Source: Bactericera cockerelli (taxonomy: Eukaryota; Arthropoda; Insecta; Hemiptera; Triozidae). Taken from it: a DNA stretch of 64,000 bases. A program made the translations under genes and the position numbers. Of the stretch, positions 1 to 11,900 are shown in pieces; position 1 is the stretch's first letter; the number at the start of each line of letters is the position of its first letter. A model generated the notes under the pieces. It made no database searches, had not been told where the DNA came from, and worked only from the letters and a program-made list of their open reading frames with translations. Location: assembly GCA_024516035.1 (NCBI GenBank), contig CM044959.1, forward strand, positions 27,926,605 to 27,990,604, in the 5' to 3' direction.

Positions 1-483
1 TTCTCATACTTTCTTCCTCATCACTGGTGTCAATTTTACAAGCTGCTCAATTTCGATTTTATTAACAAATATTTGCATATCTTTATGTTGTACATATCCA
101 CTTTTTTGTAATAAATCGACTCTTTTTCAACTCAAAATGGTATTTTTCAATTTTTAGCAAGTTATACGTTTTTCTTGTAGAAAGGCGTTTAGAACAAACG
201 TAAAACAAGAAATATCATTGGTTTTCTCTGGGACGGTTTTGAGCGTTATTAACACATGAAAGGTGCTCAAATTAATTTGAATTACGCATCTGCGTAATGA
301 AAATTACCAACTTAAAGAGGGGGAATTTATACCTACGTGTTTTTTTTACTGAGACTGTGAACTTCTGAGATTCGAATTTGAACCATATCCATGACCATTT
401 CTTTATTTTCTTTTAGCTTTATAGGCCAGCACGTGATTTCTAATTTACGAGCATTATATTAATTAGCTGCTTATATTTCAATC
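1..483. other. AT-rich intergenic, no gene seen
   Basis: No open frame with protein-like composition and no recognisable repeat ends were found. The stretch lies upstream of a tRNA-type SINE. Confidence 0.4.
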
Positions 484-790
484 AGGTGAGACTGGTACCA
501 GCCTAGTTATCTAAGAAGATAGCGCTCCTATATCTGGAGTTCTAGGTCCTGGGTTTGATTCTCGTGTGCGACAAATATTTCCATCAGATTTTTTTCCCAA
601 TTGACAGGCTCTTTTTTCTATTTTCCATTTCGGGGTGACGGGTGCGTAGAGGGTGTGTCTAGTACTCCAGGTAGTGCAGGGATTCGCGAGTTCCACTCTT
701 AGGAATACATGGACTCTCCTTCGAAATTGATGAATTAGCTGCATTGTAACAGCAGAGCACCCAAACAACTGATGGACTTGTTTGTTCTCT
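484..790 (+). repeat. tRNA-derived SINE-like element
   Basis: A tRNA-like head with a degenerate B box (GGTTTGATTCTCGTG near 552-566) is followed by an AT-rich body. The open frame on the minus strand across it is a translation of this repeat and not a gene. It is a single copy in this window, so the family and its ends are uncertain. Confidence 0.4.
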
Positions 791-832
791 TTTTCATTTC
801 AAGGCCGGGAACCCACTGAGTGCAACATTTGA

Positions 833-1120
833 GCCGTATTTTTCTTTCTAACCAAGGAGGATTCAACTGGAATAATATGGACGAGTTGGAAGAAAGTCAT
901 TTTTCTTTTGGAAAAAAACGAAAAGAGGGGAGAAATCTTCTTCCAGTTTTGTTAACCGAAATGGATTTATAAAATGTTTGCTTCCATTTCTTTATTCCTG
1001 GTTAAGTTTTCATTTTCGATTGTTTATCTTTAAAAGTACCGAAACGTATTTTTCTTTCACGAATGGTGGGGAAGCCAAACTTAAAAAAAAAAAATTAGAA
1101 ATAATGGAAATGTGTAAATG
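833..1120 (-). mobile_element. MITE relic with GCCGTATTTTTCTTTCTAACC terminus
   Basis: The left end (GCCGTATTTTTCTTTCTAAC at 833) is the same terminal inverted repeat as the paired elements at 31958-32627. The interior (the stretch running through TTTATCTTTAAAAGTACC) matches them in reverse orientation. The other terminus is lost and divergence is high, so this is an old copy. Confidence 0.65.
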
Positions 1121-1851
1121 ATAGTAATAATAATTAACACAGAAACTATAACAAGGCTGCATTCCACGACACAAGGACCATACTTCATAGGTCCCCTTAG
1201 TGTGGGATGACGACAGCCAAAAGAAACTAACATAAGTTCAGTTAAAAATATTATGAATTATGTAAACTGTCATTGTTATATATATTTAAACCATTTACTT
1301 GTCATGTATTAAATAAAAAACCGAACCTGGAATTTTTTTAATCCAAAAGATAAACGCGGCTTTTGTCTCGCAACTAGTAGTTGGAAAAAGTTAAGTTAGA
1401 GCTGAAAAAAATAACCTGCGGTCCAACTATTTCTTCTAGTATACACCACTGCTTCTGGATTTACCTAATGAAGTCTGATAATACCTACGATTTTGTTACA
1501 ACATATTTATGTAATAAAGACGTGTGTATGAACATACATAGGTACCTAGTACCTACTCTTTTTTTAAGAATCAAAGTGAAAGTATTTTGATTCTTCTGAA
1601 GTCCAGAATTGTGAATCTGTGCGGAGAGGATTTTAGTCTGAGATAATGATTGCTGAGTGATACACTATACCAATAAGTAAGTGGACTCTGTGAAGATTTA
1701 TTTTTTTCGGAATCGCGAACACCGACGGATTAACATTCGAATCTAAGCAAAAAACCGGATCAAGGTAAGTACTTGCCTTTGAAGATTTAGCTTTTTGAAA
1801 TAAAATGAAGTACATGCCTCCATAGAAAGATATTTTCAATATACAGATATA
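1121..1851. other. AT-rich intergenic, no gene seen
   Basis: Short open frames only, without protein-like composition. No repeat ends were recognised. Confidence 0.35.
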
Positions 1852-2405
1852 CACTAAAGGGCACAATTAGAGGAACGCAAGCTATTTTCCCTTTACCGCC
1901 ATGTATTTCGCCATGTATGCGGCTACAAAGTGTAGTAACTTTTGTTGTAGATAACATTTTCAAATGATTTTTGTATTTTATAAAGGAAAACAAATTGTGG
2001 GTTTACACTCAATTCAATAAAAAAAAATATTAAAACCCATGGACAGAAAAATGTAAACTTGCAAAACACAGCATTTTAGAGGTGTTTAAAAACATCCTTT
2101 TGTTTATTTTTCCCTTTAGTAGGTTATTTTAAATTTGAAATCTTTAGTACTTGTATTTTGAAGACAAATTTAGAGATATTAAAAATAAACAGTCAACTGA
2201 GTGTGCTCTAATATCGTGTCTTTTGCAAGTTTATTTTTCTTTCCGTGAGTTGCAATTGAGTGTAAATTCTTATCAAACAAAAATCATCTCAAAATGTTTT
2301 CTATACTTTGTAGCCGCATGGAAATACATGGTGCTATTGGGTGAGAAATTGCCTCTAGAAGGGAAAAACAGCTTGCGTTCCACTAATTGTGCTCTCCAGT
2401 GTATT
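1852..2405. repeat. Fold-back repeat with ~220-bp inverted arms
   Basis: The left arm (about 1852-2075) and the reverse complement of the right arm (about 2185-2405) share long blocks, among them CACAATTAG-GGAACGCAAGCT, GCGGCTACAAAGT, TGATTTTTGT and TTTACACTCAATT. The arms are diverged by substitutions and small gaps. No transposase frame lies between them, so this is a long-TIR non-autonomous element or an inverted duplication. Confidence 0.65.
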
Positions 2406-2714
2406 TAAATTTTCTTAACAACATTTTACTTGAAAACGAAAAGTTCGTCTCAATGGGAAACTAGTGGCCCTTTTTTTATCTATAAAAAGGTAATCGTGTC
2501 TCGTAACCGCATTCGCATTACTTCAGGCACTTTATCTTTACTATTCCGGAAACAGAAAAACACGGTCAGAATATTCCGTTCCGGCCGGGTTTGGAAAAGG
2601 GAACTAGAGAAATCAATTTTGTATTTTAATTTTATGCGGTTTGGAATTGCGGTTTAGTGTGTTGCACAGCAGTCAACATCACGGGACTCCTAATAAGAAC
2701 ATATTCCCTAGAGA

Positions 2715-2850
2715 TCATTTTTCCTTACAAGTTATGAGAGGAGCCAGTGACATCCAAGTACATAGTCGAAAAAATCCGACACCTCAGAGAATCGAACCCG
2801 GTCACCTGCGTACTACTCACGGAAATGTTGTCAAGACGGGATGGAAAAAA
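2715..2850 (-). repeat. tRNA-type SINE fragment (antisense)
   Basis: The segment AGAATCGAACCCGGTCACC is the reverse complement of a tRNA B-box region and matches the head of the 'GTAGTCACCGTGGCC' SINE family found repeatedly downstream. It runs directly into the homopolymer-stretched block, so its other end cannot be read. Confidence 0.5.
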
Positions 2851-5800
2851 AATTTTTGGCCCGATAGTTTAAGGGGAACGAAAAAAAAATTTTTTTTTCC
2901 CCAAAATTTTCATTTTGGTGAAAAATTTTTTAAGGGTCAAGATACAATTTTTGTATCTTTTGACTCTCAGAGTTTTAAAAAATTTAAAAATTTTACTAAA
3001 AAAAAAATGTTTTTTTTTAAAGGGGAAAAAATAAAATTAAATTAAAACAAAAATGAAAATTTAAAAAAGGGCACTTTATTTATTATTGATTTTCATGGTT
3101 TAAATTTTTCCTACGCCTGACCCCTCTGCCCAAAATCCTTTTAAACCCCAAATTTTCCCCATCAATAAAAAATTTTAGAAAAAAAAAAAAAATATTTTCC
3201 ATAAATTTTTTTTTCCTGCGGAAATTTTTCCCAACCCCAATTAAAAATTTAATCAAAAAGGCCCAAAAACGGGGGGGAAAATTTTTTTTTTTTTTTTTAG
3301 GGATTTTAAAAGGGGGTTCTTTGGTAAAAAAAATACTACAAATAAAAAAAAAAAAATTTCCCCAAGCCTTTTTAATTTTCCAAAATTAAACCCAAAGGGG
3401 CCCTGATCCTTTTCCGGTACCAATTTTTTAAAATTTTTTTTTTGTTATGTCAGGGATTTTTTTATTTTTATTTCTTTCCCCACCATAAAAAAAAAAAAAA
3501 GCATTTCTTTTTGTAGAATTAGGAAGGTTTTTTTTCCAATAAAAAAAATTTTAAAAAATCGGTTTCCCCCTTTTTCTTTTTTAAAATTCCTGACCCAAAA
3601 AACAGAAAAAAAAAATAAAATTTTCTCCGCCAAGGGTTTTTTCCCCAAAACAAGTCCCAATTCCCCAAAAAAAAAAATTTTTCTGGGGTACTTTAATGTC
3701 CCGGGGGCCCCCCTTGTGTTTTGGGGGGCCCCCCTTTTTTTGGGGGGTCCTATCAAAAGCTTCCTAAAAATTCTTCTTTCAAGGACATGGCGTGGGAAAA
3801 TCGGGGCCCCAAGTCTGATCCAGGATGCTAATTTGGACCAATCTTTAAAATCCTTTGGTTAAAAGGGTTTTTGGGTTTACTACAGGCACTAAAAAAAAGC
3901 CGAATTGGTGTGATTTTGTTTTTAAAAGGGGTCAAAAATTTTAAAATTTTAAAATTTTAATTTGGGAAACCTCCCTAGGTTTTTTTCCTTTTATTACCTT
4001 TGAAAAGGGGTTTTTTTTTAAATTTTTGTTTAAAAAAATTTTGTTTTTTGGGGGGGGTTTTGGGCATTATTGGGCCCTTTTAAAACCCAAACCCCGGGAA
4101 ATTCGGAAAGGAAAAACTGGTTGGGAAATTTTCCCCTAAGGCCGGTTTCGCCCAACCTCCTAAATTTTTGCCTTACCCTTTCCCGGGGGCCCCTTTTTGG
4201 AACGGGGTTTTCGGCATAGTAAAAAAATTTTAAAAAAAAAAAAGAACCAAAAAAATTAACTTTTTCTTTTTTTTTTTTCCCCACCTACAGTTTTTTTGTA
4301 AAAACTTTTTTCAAAATTTAATTATTGGAAAATTCCCAAAGATTTTTGTTTTTATGAAGTTTTTAAAAAAAAAAAACAGTTTACCCCGGGGAAAAATTTG
4401 AACGGTTTTAAAAAATTTAAAATTTATACCCCCCAAATTAGAATTTCCTTTTTACTTTTACTGGTTAGAACGGCGGCCCTAAAACCCGAAACCCGGGTTT
4501 AAAGGGTTTAAAATTTCGGGAGTCAAAACCCGTTTTTTTTGGTACTTTTTTGGGGTTACCTGCCTTTTGAAAATGAATTATTTAAAAGTTGCCCCTTGCT
4601 CTTTTTATTGCGCTTTCAAATTTTTTTGGGTTGCTAAAAAAGGGAAACTGAATACTGGATTTTCTATCTTCTCTGGTAAAAAAAAAGGGGGTTTAAAATT
4701 TTTGCGGTACCTTTTTTTTTATCCCAAATTTTGACTTCAATACCCCCCCATATTATTGGCGTAAAAATGGGGGGAACCCCTTGAAAAAATTCTTACATTT
4801 TTAAAAATTTAGGAAAGGTACAAGAATTTTTATTTCCTCATTACTTTCCACTTTTTGTTTTTTAAAAAAAGGTAAAAAATAATTTTCCCAAATTTTTGAA
4901 AATTTATTCAGCTTTTTTTTTTTTTTTGGGGGGGGGGGGGGGTTTGGAATCTAATTACTAAAACCCCGAAAACGGTTTTGTATAACTTATACCATCGGTT
5001 CTAGACGGATTGGGGGGAAAGGGAAAAGTTTTCACCTCACGAAATTTTTTAAAGGACCCGTGTGATCCTATCGGGGGTTATGTCATACCGGGGGTTTTAA
5101 AAGGGGTTTGGGTTTACGGGGGGGGTTTTAACCCCCCCTTCCCCTTTGTTTATCATACTCAAGGAATTGGGTTTAGGGGGTTTTATTTGAACGGGATTCC
5201 GGTGTGGGGGGGCCCCCAAGGGGGAATGTTTTTTTTGGTTTTTGGGGGCCAGGAAGGGTTGTGTAAATGTCCCCCCCGGGAAATTTTAAAAAAGGGGACT
5301 TGTTGAATTATTATTTCGGCGGGGCTGATTCTTGTTTTTTTTTTCCCCCAAAAATATGATTTTTAAAAATTTCCCCCGGTTAGTGCTTTATGAAAAGATG
5401 AATGACCACAACATGGGGGTTAAAAATTTGGGCCAAATTTTTTAAAGGACAAACTCCATTGATTTGTTTTTTTTTTTTAAAAAGAAAGGAAAATTAAGTG
5501 GGCCCCTTTTATCTAGGAGCTAAATGATTTCGACAAAACCCCCAAAAGCGTTTTTAATTTTTGGGGAAAACCCAAAATTATTTAAACTTTTTTTTTTAAA
5601 AATAGTTTTCGTTGGGGAAAATTTAAATAAAAGAGGAGATGGTAAGTCATCTGCAGACTGCAAAAAAAGATTTAGTTTTTTCCTTTTTAAATTTTTGGGT
5701 TTGGGGGGTCAACACCGAGCGTGTGGGGGTATTTTTTTTTTTCCCAAAAAGAAAGAGTAACAAACAATTCTAAAAAACTTGGAAATCATATATTTCTATT

Positions 5801-5909
5801 TTTTTTCCCACTTTATTTCGGTTTAAAATTTTTACATTTTTAATCAGTTTCAAAAAAACTAATGTTGCAGGATGTGGGTTAAAAAAATTTTCCCCCGTGG
5901 TTTTTTCAT
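2851..5909. other. Homopolymer-stretched block, probably failed consensus
   Basis: About 3 kb is made almost entirely of runs of four or more identical bases (A, T, C and G runs side by side), unlike the ordinary insect sequence on either side. No repeat unit, gene or RNA can be read through it. The right edge grades into the first P450 exon, which shows frame breaks of the same kind. I infer a low-coverage or unpolished long-read consensus and not biology. Open frames inside it are meaningless. Confidence 0.75.
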
Positions 5910-8900
5910 ATGAACCCCGGCCTTTTGGACACGAAGAAGCCCCGAAATTTTTTCCCCGGTCCGACTGGTACTTCCTAGGCGCGCCCTCGCCATTCACAAG
6001 CTGCGGAACCAGACAGGCTACCTGTACCAGGCATGCGCAGAGCTGTCCAAACAGTATGGTCCGGTGGTGGGCCTGCGAGTGGGCAAAGACAGGCAGGTGG
6101 TCTGCGCTGGCTACCCAGCCATCAGGGAGATGTTACACAAGGAGGAATTCGACGGCAGACCCCGCGGTCCCTTCTACGAGACCCGCACGTGGGGAAAGCG
6201 ACAAGGTGAGTGAAAACTGAATACCGACTCTAGGACAGGAGGAAAGCGGCAGGGTTAGTGGAAACTGAATACCGACTCTAGGACAGGAGGAAAGCGGCAG
6301 GGTTAGTGGAAACTGAATACCGACTCTAGGACAGGAGGAAAGCGGCAAGGTGAGTGGAAACTGAATACCGCAAGGTGAGTGGAATCTGAATACCGACTCT
6401 AGGACAGGAGTACCGTCTGATTCTAGTGATTTACATAGGTAAAATATCTTTACCTTTTCTCTTATTTCAATAAATAACGAGGTGCTATAATAAACTATTA
6501 GCGTAATGGGACTTCCTGTCTCGAGCCGACAGTCTAAATAAAATACTACTATACTATACCTTCAAGATGGGGATTTCCGTTTAGAAAGGGTTCCTGTAAT
6601 ATGGCACCTGCCTGTAATATTTTTGGTAATTTCAGCAGGGGCCGAGAAAATCGACTGCGTCACTTAAAATGACTGGCTCTGTATGCTTCAAAATGCTAAT
6701 TCGTAAAAAATGAAGAACTCTTGGTTTTGTCTTTTTGTCGCTAAAAATATAATTTAGGCATGGAGATAGTAAAGTCTAAGGGCGAAATTGACAGACATTT
6801 TTGTAATACTTCTGTGGACCCATTAGTCTAGATTTTTCTTACTATTTGTGGATATGTAAGTTCTGACTCGGACTTGTGATCCCGATTTTGTATAATAACT
6901 TCGCCCTAAATGTTTTCAGGACTTTTGGTGACTGACGAACAACTGTGGGTCGAGCAGAGAAGATTTGTAATGCGTCAGTTGCGTGAATTCGGGTTTGGAA
7001 AGAGAACAATGGCTCAGCTAGTAGAGGAAGAGGCGTATCAGCTGGTCCAGCTATTCAAACAAGAGGTCCAAGATGGAGGTAAGAGATTCTAGTAAAATTG
7101 TAGTTACTATAGTACCTAAGTACATTAGAACCTAGTACATTTGAAAGAGGAGATCTAGAGAAAATGATAAACTTGCGTATTTAAAGGTAACTCATTACAA
7201 TTTCAGATAAACATACGTCTTCTGGTTGTACATACGAGTATTACACTTGATCTGACTGACTTTATTTTATTTCGTCAGAAGTTATCTCCAAAAATGCACA
7301 AATTCTGTAGTCCAACGAAAAGTTTCATGTAAGATGTATTCTAACTCTTCTAATTTGTTGTAATCATCATCAATAACTTTAAGTAGTTTCTTAACTCCTT
7401 TAACAGAATTTTCCTATCAAATGAATGCCCCTTTAAAGCACTCATTAATAATATTAAGGCTGGTATGCAGAGACGATTTTGTAATCCCTATAGGGTTCAC
7501 TGTAGGGTGGTCCCGAGCTTGCTATAGGGAATATTTCGACCTTGACAATTATTTATATTTAATATAGAAACATCTGAATACCCATGCGCACAGACGCTTT
7601 AAACAAACGTCTCTGAATAACAAAATCAGCTGAGGGGACAAATGACCCAGGCATCCCTACAGTGAGGACTCTGCATACAACCCTAAATGACACCCCCGCT
7701 TCACAGGCGCTATCATTCCAATGAGGGACGCCTTCTCTGTACCCGTCCTCAACACCCTCTGGTCCATGCTGGCTGGGATCCGCTACTCCCCCGAAGACAA
7801 GGAGCTCAAGAGGATCCAGTCTCTTCTCACCGAACTGTTCGCCAACATCGACATGGTGGGAGCTCTGTTCTCCCAGTTCCCGATCCTGAGATACGTGGCG
7901 CCCGAGATGAGCGGCTACAAGTCCTTCGTCAGCATTCATCAGAAAGTGTGGAAGTTCTTGAGGGTAAGTAGTCATCATCATGACTTAGCTCGCTAAATAG
8001 AGAACAGACTAGCCAACCCTTACAAGCCAGGCTAGCTTGCAGTTTCCCAAGGGTTTAATGACTTATAAAGAAAAGTTCAAGTCCTCATGATGGTTGATCG
8101 CACAGAGAAATATGTGGTTCAGGACGAGCCAACTTTGAATTAAAGTTGGCTGGAGACCATCACTCACCCCTCCAACTGTAGCCAAGCTGGCTACAACAAC
8201 AACAACTTAGCTCGCTAAAGGACTATTATTATTATCCAACACTTTATTAGATATAAATGGACGTATATGTACAATACAAATAATTATTTTAACAATGAAA
8301 AAACGGAAACAACATATGTATACGGTAATCAAAAAGAATAGAAAAATATATAGAAACATATCTCCTAACTAAAGGGCGGGGTTATTGCCTATGGCAATTT
8401 CTTCCACCCAACCCTTAATATAAGACTATAAACAGAGAACGGACTAGCCAAACTGCAGGGAGGTTTTGGATATGAGTATTTAGCCTATATCCAGAGTACC
8501 TTCGAACCATCACATAATAGTGTTTATGTAACTACAACAGCATTAATGCGTGTGAACAATGTAAAAGAAACAAGCCAGGCAAGCTTGTAGTTTGCATAGA
8601 AATATGGTTCAGAACGAGCCAGTTTTCAACTTAAGTTGGCTGGAGATCATCAATTCATCACTCTTGGATGATCTCCAGCCAACTTAAGTGGAAAAAAAAA
8701 AATCACTCTTGGCGAGGCTAGTTACAACATCATCAATAACATAAAGGAATTCATTTCTTTTGTTTGCAATCCTTTTCAACTCGTTGAATCACTTGCAGTT
8801 CTATGACATCACTTGCTGTTTTCTGTCTGCCTCTTTGTTTCTTCCCCGTTACTTTTCCCTTGATAGTTAATTTGCTGATCGTATATTGGTGATTGGTATA

Positions 8901-11900
8901 TATAGCTAAAAAATTAAATGAGTTACTTTGGTTATTTTTATAATCTTTCTCTCATGCCCTTTGGTAGATAGTTCTTGTGATGCGTGTTTTGTATTTCAAT
9001 GTCATTGGTGGTGGAAGGATTGAAAGATCTTACAATACCTGTTTGAAATACGAAAAGAAAATCCCACTTTCTTAGAGCTTTTATATAAATGTCTGCTTCG
9101 CAGAAAGGGTCTGAGACGGCTATTAGTCTGTCCCGGTAGCTCAGTGGTCAAGGCGTCTGCCTGGTAATCCGGAGGTCGCAGGTTCAAAACCCAGCCGCGA
9201 CATGACAAGTTAGCCTCCCATTGGGGATTTTGACCACAAAATAATACGTCTAGGGCTTACTGCTGGAATAATGGGACTCATTAGTCCTAATCGGGCAGTA
9301 ACATTAATTTTTTCTCACTTTCCAGAATGAGCTTGACAATCACAAGGAAACTTTCAATCCAGATGAAATGAGGGACATCATGGATGTGTACCTCAAGACT
9401 TTGAAATCTGAAGACAAGACTGCCTCCTTCTCTGGTGAGTTGAAGTTCTGGACTCAGGGGAAGAGTCTAACAAGTCACCTCTCAAGTTGACCAACGACTT
9501 CAAAAATACGGGTTTTTTGTTGTTGTAAATTTGAAACTGAAATATATTAAATGGTTTTTAGCATAGTTATAAAGCATACATACATAGTTTATCATAAAAG
9601 AAAAACATTTGATCAAAGATAAACAAAATCTAAAATCCTTTCCTTGAATGAATTTAAAGTAATGGATATTATGTATGCTTGCAACAGTTGCAGCACTGAA
9701 GACGGATTTCATATAATTTTCAAGTCACATTTGGTAATACACTGCATTCTGTAAAATTGTATGAACGCCGTACAAAATTATAGTATGCAATGTGCAGTGG
9801 TTAATACAAAAAGATTTTAAACGAAAAGTAGTGAATCCTACCAGATAAACATACCTGATTAATTCTTCCCTCAAATATTTAAGGTATATGACTAAAATAA
9901 CCCACTGTTTCTCTCTCCCCTCAGAATCCCAGCTACTCGCAATCTGCATGGATATGTTCATGGCGGGTTCAGAAACCACGAGCAAATCCCTGGGCTTCGG
10001 GTTTCTCTATCTCCTCCTCAATCCACACGTTCAGAAGAAAGCCCAGGCCGAGATTGACAGCGTGGTCGGGAGGGATCGACTACCTTCGCTCAATGACCGA
10101 CCCAACATGCCTTACCTGGAGGCCGTCACCTATGAGAGTGTGCGGGTGTTCATGGGACGCACATTCAGTATTCCGCATCGGGCCCTCAAAGACACCTCAC
10201 TGCAAGGATACTTTATACCAAAGGTAAAGCTTTTATTCTAGATTTTATGTTAAAAGGATAAAGTATATACTATACAATATAACAATACAATACATATACA
10301 ATATAACCGACCTCAGTAGCTTGATCGATAAGGCGGACGAGGAAAACCGACCAAGAGCCACCACAGCAAACCCCAACCGTTATCTATTCTCCCATATATA
10401 TTTTATTCAAACTGTCGATAATTAGGGAATTCCATTACACCATCATAGACAAAGAATAAATATAACCGACCTCAGTAGCTTGATCGATAAGGCGGCGGAC
10501 TTGTAACCTGGAGGTCGGTGGTTCAAGTCCCGGTTTCAGCGTAGATTTAGTAAAGCGAGTTTGAGTATTTGTGATATCACGAAAGTGATTAACACAAATA
10601 TGATAACTTTATACATATACAATATACTCGTAAATACATAGTGAAGTTCTCGGTTTAATAGCTTTGCCCTTATTAGATTTATTACTATCAATATTATACG
10701 TGATAATTACACGATGATGTTAAAATTACTCACTCAAGTCTATCTTACTAAAAATCCGCCGAGTTTGGGACTCAAACACCGACCCCCAGCTTGCGAGTCT
10801 GCTGTCAGTTACTGAGGTTGATTCCAGAACAGCGTTTTTTCAACCGAACGCAGTGAGGGAGCGAAGCGACCTATGTGAGTTCTGTTTCAACTTGGGTATC
10901 GGAAGATTTGGCTTTTGTTTGTCGGTCTGTTCCGTAATAACTCCCTACCGGATTTTTCAAGATTGTTTAAATTTCGTATAAATGTTCACTGGGGTCCTAG
11001 AATTTGACCTATATTTTGGGCCGATTTAGGCCACTCTGATGAACATTAAAAATGATTTTTCTAATTTTATTTGATAAAACAAATGCTCTTGAAATTTTGA
11101 AGTCGTTAAAAAATAATATTTGAGTTCAGTGGTGAAATTTTTTGTTACTGAATGGGGCCGCACTGTGGTAAAAAATCGAAAAAGGGCCCCAAAAGTGGGC
11201 CAGTTAATATTTTTAATTAAAACCCATCGAGTGGGGTATTGAATGAAAGGTCTGTGTCCTCATGCTTCATATGACATTTATAATTCGAAAAAATATAACT
11301 GTGGGTTCTATATCGAATGATGCATTTACAGAATTTGAGTACACAGTAAAAACACACGAGACTAGTAGGAGAAAAGATATTGATAGTTAATTATTGTGAA
11401 ATTAACACGTAGACGACACGTTCGTACGGAGTGGACATAGCCGTATTATCGCCGGTGCCACAAGATAATTCACGAAAAACCATGCCGGTCGTCTAAGTGT
11501 TAATGATGGTTGTGTAATTTATCTTTTTTTAATCTTTTTTGACATTATTTTATTAAGCTCAACGATCATTTTCTTGCACCTTCTCTAATCTCCAGGACAC
11601 AATGATCATCGCCAATTTCAACGGTGTGCTCATGGACAAAGAGTTCTGGAATGACCCGGAGGTGTTCCGGCCTGAGCGATTCCTCAATGCAGAGGGACAC
11701 ATCCAAGTGCCCGACCAGTACTTACCCTTCGGAGCTGGTAAGTAAAGTTCTTTCATCTAAGAAGGGTTGGGTGAAAGAGATAGCCACAGGCAATAAGGAC
11801 ATTATGGGTAGGACATTAGCTTTATTCTCTTTTTTGTTCTTGTTTCTTTGTTCAATCTATTTATTTTTGCTTTATAATTTCATTGTATTTTACTGTATAT

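Noticed and set aside
2641..5760. Several 75-134 codon frames on both strands
   Set aside because: They lie in or at the homopolymer-stretched block; their content is Phe/Lys/Gly/Pro runs produced by base runs.
7559..7981. 140-codon minus-strand frame
   Set aside because: Antisense shadow of P450 exon 3, which has the conserved P450 text on the plus strand.
9129..9205. tRNA gene with clear A and B boxes
   Set aside because: The downstream ~100 bp recur at 47451, and the cloverleaf is incomplete, so it is a SINE head. The same reasoning applies to 10464, 27998, 34402, 36886, 41195, 47451 and 63896.
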